Shown: one piece after another, positions 26,580-35,660 of the stretch | How the letters are laid out: every line of letters begins with the position of its first letter | How positions within the stretch are numbered: position 1 is the stretch's first letter | NCBI RefSeq assembly: GCF_045055655.1 | Contig: NZ_JBANFI010000004.1 | Coordinates: forward strand, 342,656 to 406,655 | DNA length: 64,000 bases | Direction: 5' to 3' | From: Marinospirillum alkalitolerans | GTDB taxonomy: Bacteria > Pseudomonadota > Gammaproteobacteria > Pseudomonadales > Halomonadaceae | Translations under genes and position numbers: made by a program | Notes under the pieces: generated by a model | The model's input: the letters and a program-made list of their open reading frames with translations, nothing else | Database searches by the model: none | Told to the model about the DNA's origin: nothing

Positions 26580-27614
26580 TTAATCCATCCCTAAAGACCT
26601 GGCCAGATCATAGACTGCCAGTGCATACATACGGCTATGGTTGTAGCGCGTGATGACATAGAAGTTATTCAGGCCTAAAACATAACGGCTGGATTCTTCA
26701 GCAGTACGAAAAGCCATCGGGATCACGCGTTCCGCGTCCTCGAGGCTGGCATCTACACGCACACCAGCCGCGCGTACTTCAGACCAAGGCTGGCGATTGA
26801 AGCGATTGGCACGCAACTCAGGCAGGGCCGATTCATCCCCTGTCAAGCGGAACTCATGCGCCACAGCCGCGCCGCGCTGCCAGCCATGGGCTTCAAAATA
26901 ACGCCCGACTGAGCCTATGGCATCCACTGGGTTGGTCCAGATATCGGCAAAACCATCGCCATCAAAATCAACGGCGAAATCACGATAGCTGGTGGGAATA
27001 AACTGCGGATAGCCCATCGCACCGGCATAGGAGCCCATCGGCAGGCTGGGATTCAAGCCGGTTCGACGGGTCAGCTCTAAAAACTCGATCAACTGGCCAC
27101 GGAAAAAGGGCGCGCGTGGCGGATAATCAAAGGTCAGCGTCGCTAGGGCATCCAGCACACGATGTCGCCCCTTGTTGCGACCATAGAAGGTTTCAACGCC
27201 GATAATCGCCGTGATCATTTCAGCAGGCACGCCATACTGCTGCTCAGCACGTTGCAGTGCGTCTGCATAACGAGTCATAAACTCACGTCCTGCCTGCGCC
27301 CGTGCTTCGGTCAGAAAAATCTGACGATAGTCATACCACTGCAAGACGCGCTCGGCAGGACGAGCGATCAAATCCAGAATATCCTGTCGCTGACGGGCCT
27401 CAGCGAGCGTCGTGACCAGCCACTGGCGCTCAAACCCCCGCTCATTGACCAGCAGTTCGATCAATTCAGCCACATCCTCGCGTGTTTCTGGATGATAAAC
27501 CTGCGGATGGGCGAGCAGGTTTTGGCTCCACACCAGTAGCAAAAGCAAGCTCAGCATGAGCCTGACACGCACGTTTCTTGTCTGTCTCAGCGAGACCGGG
27601 GTTAAATGGATCAC
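26580..27614 (-). CDS. mltB: Lytic murein transglycosylase B
   Basis: About 344-aa family GH103 enzyme that cleaves MurNAc-GlcNAc bonds. The catalytic glutamate is in AIIGVETFYGRN, and GYPQFIPTSYRDFAVDFDGD is the typical substrate-groove motif. The GTG start at 27614 has AAGGAG 5 bp upstream; an ATG overlapping the rodA stop (TAATG, 27629) is the alternative. The N-terminal hydrophobic segment has no lipobox cysteine, so the protein is probably periplasmic or membrane-anchored rather than a lipoprotein. Confidence 0.92.
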   Translation of the reverse strand: MIHLTPVSLRQTRNVRVRLMLSLLLLLVWSQNLLAHPQVYHPETREDVAELIELLVNERGFERQWLVTTLAEARQRQDILDLIARPAERVLQWYDYRQIFLTEARAQAGREFMTRYADALQRAEQQYGVPAEMITAIIGVETFYGRNKGRHRVLDALATLTFDYPPRAPFFRGQLIEFLELTRRTGLNPSLPMGSYAGAMGYPQFIPTSYRDFAVDFDGDGFADIWTNPVDAIGSVGRYFEAHGWQRGAAVAHEFRLTGDESALPELRANRFNRQPWSEVRAAGVRVDASLEDAERVIPMAFRTAEESSRYVLGLNNFYVITRYNHSRMYALAVYDLARSLGMD

Positions 27615-27628
27615 GTTCACTCCTTTCA

Positions 27629-28768
27629 TTATTTATCGACTAAAGCCTTGTGCGTGTGAATAGACATCAGAATACCGAATCCGATCAATAAACTGATACT
27701 AGAGGTGCCGCCAAAGCTCACCAGCGGCAGCGGCACTCCAACAACAGGCAATAAACCACTGACCATACCAATATTGACAAAAAGATAAATGAAGAAGGTC
27801 ATGATAATGGCTGCAGCCAGCAAACGTGAGAAACTGGTGCCGGCTTGCATCGCAATCGACAAACCACGCCAGATAATCAATAGATACAAGCTCAGTAAGA
27901 CACAAACACCAATAAAACCCCATTCTTCCGCCAAAACCGCAATAATAAAGTCCGTATGCCGCTCAGGAAGGAACTCCAGCCGTGATTGCGTTCCCTGTAG
28001 CCACCCCTTCCCTTCTAATCCACCAGAGCCGATGGCGGTTTTGGATTGAATGATATTCCACCCTGTTCCCAGCGGGTCGCGCTCGGGATGCAAGAAGGTG
28101 AGCACCCGATTACGCTGGTAATCATGCATCACCATCCATAAGGCGGGCAAAGCAGCGGCGGCCAGGCCGATAAAGCTAAAAATCAGCTTCCAACTTAAAC
28201 CCGCCAGAAACAAGACCACCAAACCTGAGGCAGCCACTAAAAGAGAAGTGCCCAAATCCGGCTGTCTGGAGATCAGCAACACCGGCACTGCCAGCAGAGC
28301 GAAAGAGATCATCAAATGCTTCCACCCAGGCGGCAGATGGCGTCGCGCTAAAAAGCTGGCCAGCATCAGCGGCAAGGCGAGCTTCATCAGTTCGGATGGC
28401 TGAAAGCGAAATCCAGCTAGGGCGATCCAACGCTGTGCGCCCTTGGCATCCGTACCGACGAACAGCACAGCAACGAGGGCCGCCAGACTGGCCCCATAAA
28501 TCCACGGTGCCCAATGCAAGAGCGTGCGTGGCTGAATCTGCGCGACAGCAAACATCAGCATCAGGCCCAAAACAAAGCGATGCAACTGCGCCTGGGCCAC
28601 CGCCCATTGGCCACCAGAGGCACTATAGAGCACAACCAACCCTGCGCCCATCAGGAGCAGCAAGCCTCCAAGCAACCAAGGATCAAGATGCAGGCGTGTC
28701 AGCCAGTTCTCTTTACGCCTCAGGTGCTTTTCTGCACCAGGCAGCTTCCATTGAAAATCACGGGGCAT
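27629..28768 (-). CDS. rodA: Rod-shape peptidoglycan polymerase RodA (SEDS)
   Basis: 379-aa SEDS glycosyltransferase with about ten helices that polymerises glycan strands during elongation with PBP2. Family landmarks are RFQPSELMKLA, RQPDLGTSLL, EEWGFIGV and LLPVVGVPLPLVSFGGTS. It overlaps mrdA by 11 bp upstream and mltB by 1 bp downstream if the earlier mltB start is used, so the genes are co-transcribed. Confidence 0.95.
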   Translation of the reverse strand: MPRDFQWKLPGAEKHLRRKENWLTRLHLDPWLLGGLLLLMGAGLVVLYSASGGQWAVAQAQLHRFVLGLMLMFAVAQIQPRTLLHWAPWIYGASLAALVAVLFVGTDAKGAQRWIALAGFRFQPSELMKLALPLMLASFLARRHLPPGWKHLMISFALLAVPVLLISRQPDLGTSLLVAASGLVVLFLAGLSWKLIFSFIGLAAAALPALWMVMHDYQRNRVLTFLHPERDPLGTGWNIIQSKTAIGSGGLEGKGWLQGTQSRLEFLPERHTDFIIAVLAEEWGFIGVCVLLSLYLLIIWRGLSIAMQAGTSFSRLLAAAIIMTFFIYLFVNIGMVSGLLPVVGVPLPLVSFGGTSSISLLIGFGILMSIHTHKALVDK

Positions 28769-30623
28769 GATCAGCCTCTAATTGCGCGAGACGCTCAGGA
28801 GTGAGATAAGCATCAAAAATTTGTCGTGCCAATGGCGCGGCGATGCGACTCCCACCACCTTCAGCATTTTCAACAATCAGCGCCAGAGCAATCTGTGGGC
28901 GATCGGCCGGCGCAAAACCCATAAATAAGGCGTGATCACGCAGATGTTCGGGGATGGCATCCCGATCATGCGTTTCTTCCTGGCTTAAGCCAAAAACCTG
29001 TGATGTGCCGGTTTTACCTGCAATACGATAGCGCGCACCTGCACCAGCAAAACGGGCTGTTCCTTCACGGCCGTGCATCACGTCTTCCATGCTGCCAATA
29101 ATATAATCCCAGTAGGCTTCATGCTGTACGCTGATCGGTGCAGGAAGATCTGGATCTGGCAGGTCATCATCATTCATCAGTAAATGAGGGCGCACCCATT
29201 GGCCTCGATTGGCTAGCACCGCCGTTGCCGTGGCCAGCTGTAAGGGCGTCGTCAGCCAGTAGCCCTGCCCTATCCCTGTGCTCAAGGTCTCACCGGGAAA
29301 CCAGGGCTGACGATGCACTTGACGCTTCCACTCCCGATTCGGCATCAGGCCCGCTCGCGCTCCCTGGACATCTCGCGCCATGACCTGTCCAAACCCAAAT
29401 TCGCGCATGGCAAGATCGATGCGATCGATGCCGAGCAAAAATGCCAGATGATAAAAGAAGGTATTGTTCGAGACTTCGATTGAACGCCGCAGATCGACCT
29501 CGCCATGCCCCCAACGCCGCCAATTGCGGTAGCGCCGATCATCATTCGGTAGCTGATAAAAACCGGGATCATGGATCACGGTATCCATTTGAATCACATC
29601 TTCTTGTAAACCCAGCAGTCCGATAAAGGGCTTGATCGTCGAACCTGGGGCATAACGGCCACGAGCCGCCCGATCAAACAGGGGTTGCTGCGGATCACGG
29701 CGTAATTCATGAAAGGCAGTCGAATCAAGCGAGCCAATAAAAACATTTGGGTCATAACCGGGTGAGCTGACCAATGCCAGAATGCCACCCGTGGCAGGCT
29801 CTATCGCCACCAATGCCGCACGCTGGCCAGCCAAAGCCTCGTAAGCAAAGGCTTGCAACTCAGCATCAAGATGCAGATGCAAATCCTCACCCGGACGCGG
29901 CGGTTCGGATTCCAGCAGACGAATCACTCGTCCACGAGCATTGGTTTCTACACGTCGAAACCCAACCTCTCCCAGCAGGCGTTCTTCATAGAAACGCTCA
30001 AGGCCAGTTTTGCCAATATAGTGCGTACCGCTATACGCGCGACGATCAATACGCGCTTGATCTTCTTCACTGATCCGCCCGACATAGCCCAGAGCATGAG
30101 ACAAGGCTGCACCATAGGGGTAATCGCGCAGCAGCTGAGCGGCCACCTCGACACCTGGCAACAGATGGCGATTCACGGACAAGATGGCAATCTGCTCTTC
30201 AGTGAGCTGATCGAGCAACAAGGCAGGCTCAAAAGGACGGCGGCGCTGGCGGCTTCTTTCCTGCAGCTGCTCCTCACAAGCGGCATCAAGATCAAGGAAA
30301 AAGCACACGCGACGAATCACCAGCGGCACATTATCCGCCAGTTCGCGCGTTAAAGTGAGGCTATAGCTGGGCAGGTTATCCGCCAACAGGCGGCCTTCAC
30401 GGTCGTAGATCAGCCCGCGCGTAGGTGGGATGGCTTCGACACTAATACGGTTTCTTTCGGAGCGGCTGGCATGGACATCATATTGCCACAACTGCAAGTA
30501 GGCCATACGACTGACCAGGCCAGCCAGGATCAAAAGCACAAAAAAAAGCAGCAGGCGTGCACGAAAAAGAAAAATCTGCTTTTCTTTTTCTGGGTCTTTA
30601 ATCTGACGATGAAATTCTGACAT
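28758..30623 (-). CDS. mrdA: Penicillin-binding protein 2 (elongation transpeptidase)
   Basis: 621-aa class B PBP. An N-terminal membrane helix (about residues 23-47) is followed by the pedestal domain with RGLIYDREGRLLADN and the transpeptidase domain with S-T-I-K (APGSTIKPF), S-N-N (VSNNTFFYHLA) and K-T-G (AGKTGTSQVF). It cross-links lateral-wall peptidoglycan together with RodA. Upstream, rlmH ends 31 bp away. Confidence 0.95.
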   Translation of the reverse strand: MSEFHRQIKDPEKEKQIFLFRARLLLFFVLLILAGLVSRMAYLQLWQYDVHASRSERNRISVEAIPPTRGLIYDREGRLLADNLPSYSLTLTRELADNVPLVIRRVCFFLDLDAACEEQLQERSRQRRRPFEPALLLDQLTEEQIAILSVNRHLLPGVEVAAQLLRDYPYGAALSHALGYVGRISEEDQARIDRRAYSGTHYIGKTGLERFYEERLLGEVGFRRVETNARGRVIRLLESEPPRPGEDLHLHLDAELQAFAYEALAGQRAALVAIEPATGGILALVSSPGYDPNVFIGSLDSTAFHELRRDPQQPLFDRAARGRYAPGSTIKPFIGLLGLQEDVIQMDTVIHDPGFYQLPNDDRRYRNWRRWGHGEVDLRRSIEVSNNTFFYHLAFLLGIDRIDLAMREFGFGQVMARDVQGARAGLMPNREWKRQVHRQPWFPGETLSTGIGQGYWLTTPLQLATATAVLANRGQWVRPHLLMNDDDLPDPDLPAPISVQHEAYWDYIIGSMEDVMHGREGTARFAGAGARYRIAGKTGTSQVFGLSQEETHDRDAIPEHLRDHALFMGFAPADRPQIALALIVENAEGGGSRIAAPLARQIFDAYLTPERLAQLEADHAP

Positions 30624-30654
30624 AGACGTGACTCAGACCTGCCGCGAACTGCGC

Positions 30655-31122
30655 TTAGCGGTGATAGGGATGACCGGAAATCAGGCTCCAGGCACGATAG
30701 AGCTGCTCTGCCAGCACAACGCGCACCAGAGGGTGAGGCAAGGTCAAGGCTGAAAGAGACCAGCGCTGTTCTGCTCGTTGCAGACAAGCATCGGCTAGGC
30801 CATCTGGCCCGCCAATCAGCAGGACCACATCACGGCCGTCCATGCGCCAATCCGTGGCCTGTTCCGCCAAGGTCTCACTAGACCAGGCCTTGCCTTGCAC
30901 ATCCAGCGCGATCACCCTTTCTTTAGGGTGAATCTTGGCCAACAAGGTCTGGCCTTCTTGCTCCTTGGCCTTCGCACCTGAGTGCTGACCTCGACGCTGA
31001 CCGAGCGCACACTCCTCAAACTGAACCTTAAAATCGGCAGGCAGGCGGCGTAGATATTCATTCACCCCCTGCTCAACCCAAGACGGCATCTTTTGTCCAA
31101 CGGCAAGGATTCTGATCTTCAC
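30655..31122 (-). CDS. rlmH: 23S rRNA (pseudouridine-1915-N3)-methyltransferase RlmH
   Basis: 155-aa SPOUT-class enzyme that methylates pseudouridine 1915 of 23S rRNA on whole ribosomes. MKIRILAVGQKMPSWV, ALDVQGKAWSSE, LLIGGPDGL and the C-terminal RVVLAEQLYRAWSLISGHPY are characteristic. It overlaps rsfS by 4 bp (ATGA), the usual rsfS-rlmH-mrdA order. Confidence 0.95.
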   Translation of the reverse strand: MKIRILAVGQKMPSWVEQGVNEYLRRLPADFKVQFEECALGQRRGQHSGAKAKEQEGQTLLAKIHPKERVIALDVQGKAWSSETLAEQATDWRMDGRDVVLLIGGPDGLADACLQRAEQRWSLSALTLPHPLVRVVLAEQLYRAWSLISGHPYHR

Positions 31123-31499
31123 CCTTGTGCAACCTGCTCTGCTGTCGGTGCCAGCTCACCCCAGAGCTTTTCAAGCGCATAATAGTCACGCGCTTCTTGC
31201 TGCATGATATGCACGAGCACATCACCGAGATCAACCAGCACCCAGTCACTGGCATCCTGTCCTTCAACGCTCAGCGGATGGATTTGTTCTTTCTTTAATT
31301 CATCGACGAGATGTCGGGCCAAAGCCGCCACCTGACGTGACGAGCCACCGGTGACAAGAACCATGCGATCCGTCACGCTGGTCTGTTCAGTGACATCAAG
31401 CACCACTGGGTCTTTCGCCTTTAAATCATCCAGCAGTTGCAAGACTCTCTCGGTCAGCGCAGCCGCATCCAGTGGGGCGGGATTCACTTCTTGTTGCAT
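31119..31499 (-). CDS. rsfS: Ribosome silencing factor RsfS
   Basis: 126-aa protein that binds L14 and blocks subunit joining in slow growth. The core reads DVTEQTSVTDRMVLVTGGSS, GQDASDWVLVDLGDVLVHIM and ARDYYALEKLWG, all family hallmarks. It has 12 bp to nadD upstream and is coupled to rlmH downstream. Confidence 0.95.
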   Translation of the reverse strand: MQQEVNPAPLDAAALTERVLQLLDDLKAKDPVVLDVTEQTSVTDRMVLVTGGSSRQVAALARHLVDELKKEQIHPLSVEGQDASDWVLVDLGDVLVHIMQQEARDYYALEKLWGELAPTAEQVAQG

Positions 31500-31512
31500 A
31501 CTTACTCCTCAG

Positions 31513-32202
31513 TTAAACAACATCAGCCACATAAAGCTGATGCTCTTGAATATAGTGCAGCACACTGTCCGGTGTCAGATAGCGCATAGAGCGCTGCTGC
31601 CGTAAACCCTGACGCAAGAAGCTAGCCGAGATTTGCAGCTGGCTAGGCAGGGTAATGTGAAGCACAGAGCCGGCAGGGTGCAAGCTCAGCTGTTCTGGGT
31701 CACGCACACGCCGTTCTGCTGACCAGGCACGCAAGGCTTCTGGCTCCTGATCGGCCGTCCCTGGACGCGCGATGACCACCAGATGCGCTAGATCCAGCAG
31801 GCGCTCAGTCCGCGACCAGCTGAGGAGCCCGAGATAAGCATCCCAGCCCAGCAGCATCGCCAGCGGCTGGTGCGGCCCATATTCAGCGCGCAAAGCCTCC
31901 AGTGTCTCCACGGACCAAGAAGGTCCAGCCCGCCTCAGCTCACGATCATCAACATAAAACAGCGGCTCATCGGCCGTCGCCAGATGCAACATGGCCAAAC
32001 GCGCCGCACCACTCGCCTGCGGCTGAGGACGATGCGGTGGCACCTGACAAGGAATCCAGTGAACACGCTGAATCGGCAAGCACTGGGTCAGTTCCAGCGC
32101 ACTGCGCAGATGGCCACAATGCACCGGATCAAAAGTTCCCCCATACATCAGCACCAATCCGCTGGACTGGGCCGCAACCTCGTTACTGGCGGATATGACC
32201 AT
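31513..32202 (-). CDS. nadD: Nicotinate-nucleotide adenylyltransferase
   Basis: About 229-aa enzyme that makes nicotinate adenine dinucleotide in NAD synthesis. The nucleotidyltransferase motif is YGGTFDPVHCGHLR, and the late motif ISASFLR corresponds to the I-S-x-T-x-I-R type. The start is uncertain: ATG 32202 or 32217 both lie inside the end of proA. Internal GTG/ATG codons just before the conserved core are also possible. Confidence 0.92.
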   Translation of the reverse strand: MVISASNEVAAQSSGLVLMYGGTFDPVHCGHLRSALELTQCLPIQRVHWIPCQVPPHRPQPQASGAARLAMLHLATADEPLFYVDDRELRRAGPSWSVETLEALRAEYGPHQPLAMLLGWDAYLGLLSWSRTERLLDLAHLVVIARPGTADQEPEALRAWSAERRVRDPEQLSLHPAGSVLHITLPSQLQISASFLRQGLRQQRSMRYLTPDSVLHYIQEHQLYVADVV

Positions 32203-33439
32203 CACCCAATACCACATACTTTTGTGAGGTCAAACCCAGCAGCCCCACAGGCCCCCGAGCATGGATCTTATCTGTCGAGATCCCAATTTCAGCGCCCAAG
32301 CCGTACTCAAAGCCATCTGCAAAGCGCGTTGAAGCATTGATCATCACCGAGCTGGAATCCACTCTGGCCAAAAACTGGCGTGCGCGCGTCCAGTTCTCAG
32401 TGACGATGGCATCCGTATGATGTGAGCCATAGTGATTAATATGCTCTATCGCCTTATCCATCGAGTCCACCAGCTTAATGGCCAGTATCGGCGCGAGGTA
32501 CTCGGTGGACCAATCCGCCTCTATAGCCGCCTGCATACTGGGCACCAGACTACGACTGCGCTCGCAGCCGCGCAGTTCAACTTGTTTTTCAGCATAAAGC
32601 GCAGCCAAACGCGGTAACAGCTGCGGTGCCTGATCAGCGTGAATCAACAAGGTTTCCATCGTATTGCAGGTACCGTAACGGTGCGTTTTGGCATTCAGCG
32701 CAATCGCCAATGCCTTCTGCTCATCAGCATCCTGATCTAAATAGACATGGCAGATGCCATCCAGATGTTTGATCACTGGAATACGTGCATCCTGCGTGAT
32801 CCGCTCGATCAAGCCCTTGCCACCACGCGGGACCAAGACATCAACAAAGTCCTGCATCTGGATCAGCTCACCCACAGCCGCACGATCGGTTACCTCAACC
32901 AGCTGAACGGCCTCGACCACCAAACCAGCTTGCGCCAACCCCTGCTCGATACAGGCGGCGATCGCACGGTTGGAATGAATCGCCTCAGAACCGCCACGCA
33001 GAATCACCGCATTCCCTGATTTCAGGCACAGGCTTGCCGCTTCAACGGTCACATTGGGCCGCGATTCATAAATCATCCCCACGACACCCAGTGGCACACG
33101 CATCTTGCCAACCTGAATACCGCTCGGGCGATAATTCATTTCGGTGATTTCTCCAACAGGATCTGGCAAGGCAGCAACCTGGCGCAGGCCCTCGATCATC
33201 GCATCAATACGCCCGCTGGTCAGTTCCAGACGATCCATCAACGCGGCATCCAAACCACGTGCAGCACCCACACGCAAGTCTTCCTGGTTGGCCGCCAGCA
33301 GTGCAGCACGCCCTTGATCCAGCGCATCGGCCATGGCCAAAAGCGCCTTATTCTTATCTTGCGTGGTGGCCTGCACTAGGGTCTGCGCGGCACGACGCGC
33401 TTGCTGCCCAAGACGCTGCATATAGTCTGCAATATTCAT
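32183..33439 (-). CDS. proA: Gamma-glutamyl phosphate reductase
   Basis: 418-aa NADPH-dependent enzyme of proline synthesis (glutamyl-5-phosphate to the semialdehyde). The aldehyde-dehydrogenase-type catalytic cysteine is in HRYGTCNTMETLL, and GVVGMIYESRPNVTVEAASL and GNAVILRGGSEA are typical. It heads the proA-nadD-rsfS-rlmH-mrdA-rodA-mltB-rlpA-dacA run. The partner proB is not in the window. Confidence 0.95.
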   Translation of the reverse strand: MNIADYMQRLGQQARRAAQTLVQATTQDKNKALLAMADALDQGRAALLAANQEDLRVGAARGLDAALMDRLELTSGRIDAMIEGLRQVAALPDPVGEITEMNYRPSGIQVGKMRVPLGVVGMIYESRPNVTVEAASLCLKSGNAVILRGGSEAIHSNRAIAACIEQGLAQAGLVVEAVQLVEVTDRAAVGELIQMQDFVDVLVPRGGKGLIERITQDARIPVIKHLDGICHVYLDQDADEQKALAIALNAKTHRYGTCNTMETLLIHADQAPQLLPRLAALYAEKQVELRGCERSRSLVPSMQAAIEADWSTEYLAPILAIKLVDSMDKAIEHINHYGSHHTDAIVTENWTRARQFLARVDSSSVMINASTRFADGFEYGLGAEIGISTDKIHARGPVGLLGLTSQKYVVLGDGHIRQ

Positions 33440-33825
33440 GCTGAACCTCTACCTGATCCTAAAAGGGTCTTTACACCTGCTCCCACAGTCATCAAAGACC
33501 ACCAGAGCCAACTAATTCAAACCGACAACCTTAACTGAATCAGGGCTGAAATTCACTTACTTTTCCAATCTTGACTCTGCTTCGATATTGCCATCCCAGC
33601 TGATTACCGATCTTTTTTTTATAGAGATAGATTAAAAAGAAAGGTTTAAATCCAGCAGCCGGCTTTTGACCGGCATTTTATCTGCGCTGCCTTTCCATAA
33701 CCTTTAACATTGGTTTACAATACATCCGCCAGGGGAGTGGCCGGTCTGCCAATGAAGGCTTTGTTTTTGAAGACCCTGACACCCAATGAATGGGTGCTTA
33801 CAGATAAACAAAGGTTTGTAGAGTT
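33440..33825 (+). promoter_or_regulatory. 386-bp divergent region between proA and the degenerate GGDEF pair
   Basis: No convincing gene. On the plus strand there are two hairpins: GCCGG-CTTTTGA-CCGGC near 33657-33674 followed by ATTTTAT, and CACCCA-ATGAA-TGGGTG at about 33780-33796. TACAAT at about 33717-33722 could be a -10 element with only a poor -35. A 34-codon ORF (33752-33856) begins at the second hairpin region and overlaps the start of the next gene in another frame; it lacks a good ribosome-binding site. On the minus strand TTGATG then TAAAGA about 16 bp later may serve proA. AT-rich runs occur around 33610-33650. Confidence 0.45.
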
Positions 33826-34698
33826 ATGGAACCACTTGAGTCCATACGTGCTTTAACTTGGTGCCAGGTTTTAACCTGTTTCTTTTTTGCTCTGCTTGCA
33901 GGGTGGCACTTTCACATCCATGACCTGCCTCACGCCAGCCTTTACTTTACCGGCATGCTTCTGGTGATTTTCTTTCTTGCTTTTCAACCCGAGCACAAGG
34001 GCCTGCGCTGGCTAGATTTCGGCACCCACCTGATCTTCAGTTTTTATACCCTGATTTCTTTTTATCTGGTCTTACAACTGAGCGAAGAGACGCCGCTTTA
34101 CTATTTAAGCATTCATCTGGCCTATCCTTTTCTTGCCTTGGCTTTTTTCCCTTACCGTCAAGGCTTGAACTATGTGATTGGCTTTGCTGTTAGCGTTAAC
34201 TTTCTGCTGATGCTTGAGTTTTCGGGCAGTTTTCGCGCAACGATTTTACTGGCCTTCTGGGCTGGCACTCTGCTGGCCACCCTTTACGGCTACACCCACC
34301 AACGCCGACAGCAAGAATATCTGCAACGCCTCAGACGCGACCCCAACACCAAAGTTTTCAACGCTGCCCAACTGGCCCAGGATCAACTCAGAGAAGAGCA
34401 GCGCGCTGCGCGTGAAAAAACCTATCTGCTGCAAGTCAAGCTTCAGCCTCATACTCCACCCTTGTCACTTGCACAGCTCCAGCGCATTCAGCAGGCACTG
34501 CTTCCCTATGAACAGCTTTATCAAGATCAGCAGCAACAGCTTGTTCTGCTCTTGCCCGCCGCCAATGAGGCCGCTGCCGAGCAGAGAAAGCTGAGCTTGA
34601 GCACTGCAATTCAAGATGCGGATCTGCTGACACTGCATCCCCCAGCACCGACACCATCACCGAGCCTCGCACCGCCCGTAAGGCAGCTGCGCGCATGA
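33826..34698 (+). CDS. Membrane protein with degenerate GGDEF domain (1 of 2)
   Basis: 290 aa. About six transmembrane helices (residues 12-155) are followed by a cytoplasmic domain aligning with diguanylate cyclases: RDPNTKVFNAAQL corresponds to the D-x-L-T-G-L-x-N-R-x-x-L entry motif, and LYQDQQQQLVLLLP aligns with the strand carrying GGDEF. The signature itself is Q235-Q-Q-Q-L239, so no cyclase activity is expected. The domain is also short (about 120 residues against about 160) and ends in a Pro-rich tail. Its TGA overlaps the ATG of the paralogue (ATGA at 34695). Confidence 0.75.
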   Translation: MEPLESIRALTWCQVLTCFFFALLAGWHFHIHDLPHASLYFTGMLLVIFFLAFQPEHKGLRWLDFGTHLIFSFYTLISFYLVLQLSEETPLYYLSIHLAYPFLALAFFPYRQGLNYVIGFAVSVNFLLMLEFSGSFRATILLAFWAGTLLATLYGYTHQRRQQEYLQRLRRDPNTKVFNAAQLAQDQLREEQRAAREKTYLLQVKLQPHTPPLSLAQLQRIQQALLPYEQLYQDQQQQLVLLLPAANEAAAEQRKLSLSTAIQDADLLTLHPPAPTPSPSLAPPVRQLRA

Positions 34699-35660
34699 GA
34701 ATCGAGTTCAATCCACCGCTGCGCCAGCTGGGTGCCTTTATCTACTGCCTAATCAGCTTACTGATGATTGGCATGGCCGTGCAGGTGTATCGCTCTGGCT
34801 ATTATGAAGCCATTCTACTACCCAGCTTATTGACGCCTGTTTTCGCTGCACTGGCCATCTGGCGCTGGGTCATGCCCAGCCGTGTGGTCTATGATCCAGC
34901 GGCACTGATTGCCTTGCTAGGACTGATGTTCTTTTTGCTCTTTCAGCCAACCAGTCCACATGAATCGAGTCAGTGGCAATATGTGAGCTTCTTTTTTCCT
35001 TTTATTGCCTTTTATCTGCTGCCCAATGCTGTCTCTCTTGCCCTCAGCCTGCTGCTGCTGGCTGGGCTCACCCATTGGCACTTGGATCTGGACTCACTGG
35101 ATGCCACACTGATTTTTATTGGTCACTATCTATTGCTGCTGATGATTGCTTGGCTCTATGGCGTTAAGCATCGTCAGAAAACAGCCAGCCTTGAACAGCT
35201 GATTGGGCAGGATGAAACCACAGGCTTTTATAACCGGCAGCATTTGCAACAGCAGCTCAAATCCGAGATTGCACGCAGTCGCGCCATGCAAAAGCCGCTG
35301 GCTTTTTTGCTGATCGAGCTGCATCAATATCCGCTGCTTAAACAAGAGTTCAGTCCATCCAGCGCCAGATTGTTCCTCAAGGAAGCCAGCCGTATCGCGC
35401 GCATGAATTGTCGCACAGGCGATGAGGCTTATCGTTTTGATGAGCAAACCCTGTTGTTGCTGCTACCCAACACCAGCATGAATGGTGCACTGGTACTGCG
35501 TGAGCGACTGTATCAACAGCTGCTGCGTGAACTCAGCTCTGAGCTGGGGCCACCGGATACCAGCATCACACCACTGGTTCTCGCTCCGGGCGAGAATCTT
35601 GATCAGTGCTGGCAGCGGCTGCACCAGAGCTGCGTCCACTCACTCAGTGAACGCGTTTAA
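34695..35660 (+). CDS. Membrane protein with degenerate GGDEF domain (2 of 2)
   Basis: 321 aa. Several transmembrane helices (about residues 12-155) precede a GGDEF-fold domain: GQDETTGFYNRQHL (172-184) is close to the canonical entry motif, and AYRFDEQTLLLLLP (245-258) aligns with the catalytic strand. The GGDEF position reads D249-E-Q-T-L253, so metal and GTP binding for catalysis are probably lost. There is no obvious inhibitory-site RxxD. It is translationally coupled to the gene before and converges on ubiX with 4 bp overlap. A receptor or scaffold role is only inference. Confidence 0.78.
   Translation: MRIEFNPPLRQLGAFIYCLISLLMIGMAVQVYRSGYYEAILLPSLLTPVFAALAIWRWVMPSRVVYDPAALIALLGLMFFLLFQPTSPHESSQWQYVSFFFPFIAFYLLPNAVSLALSLLLLAGLTHWHLDLDSLDATLIFIGHYLLLLMIAWLYGVKHRQKTASLEQLIGQDETTGFYNRQHLQQQLKSEIARSRAMQKPLAFLLIELHQYPLLKQEFSPSSARLFLKEASRIARMNCRTGDEAYRFDEQTLLLLLPNTSMNGALVLRERLYQQLLRELSSELGPPDTSITPLVLAPGENLDQCWQRLHQSCVHSLSERV

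Noticed and set aside
29526..29536. ops-like GCGGTAGCGCC sequence
   Set aside because: It is inside the mrdA coding sequence and lacks the leading GG and the right context, so it is a chance match.
33650..33825. A c-di-GMP riboswitch before the degenerate GGDEF genes
   Set aside because: The conserved core of GEMM-type riboswitches is not present; only simple hairpins are seen.
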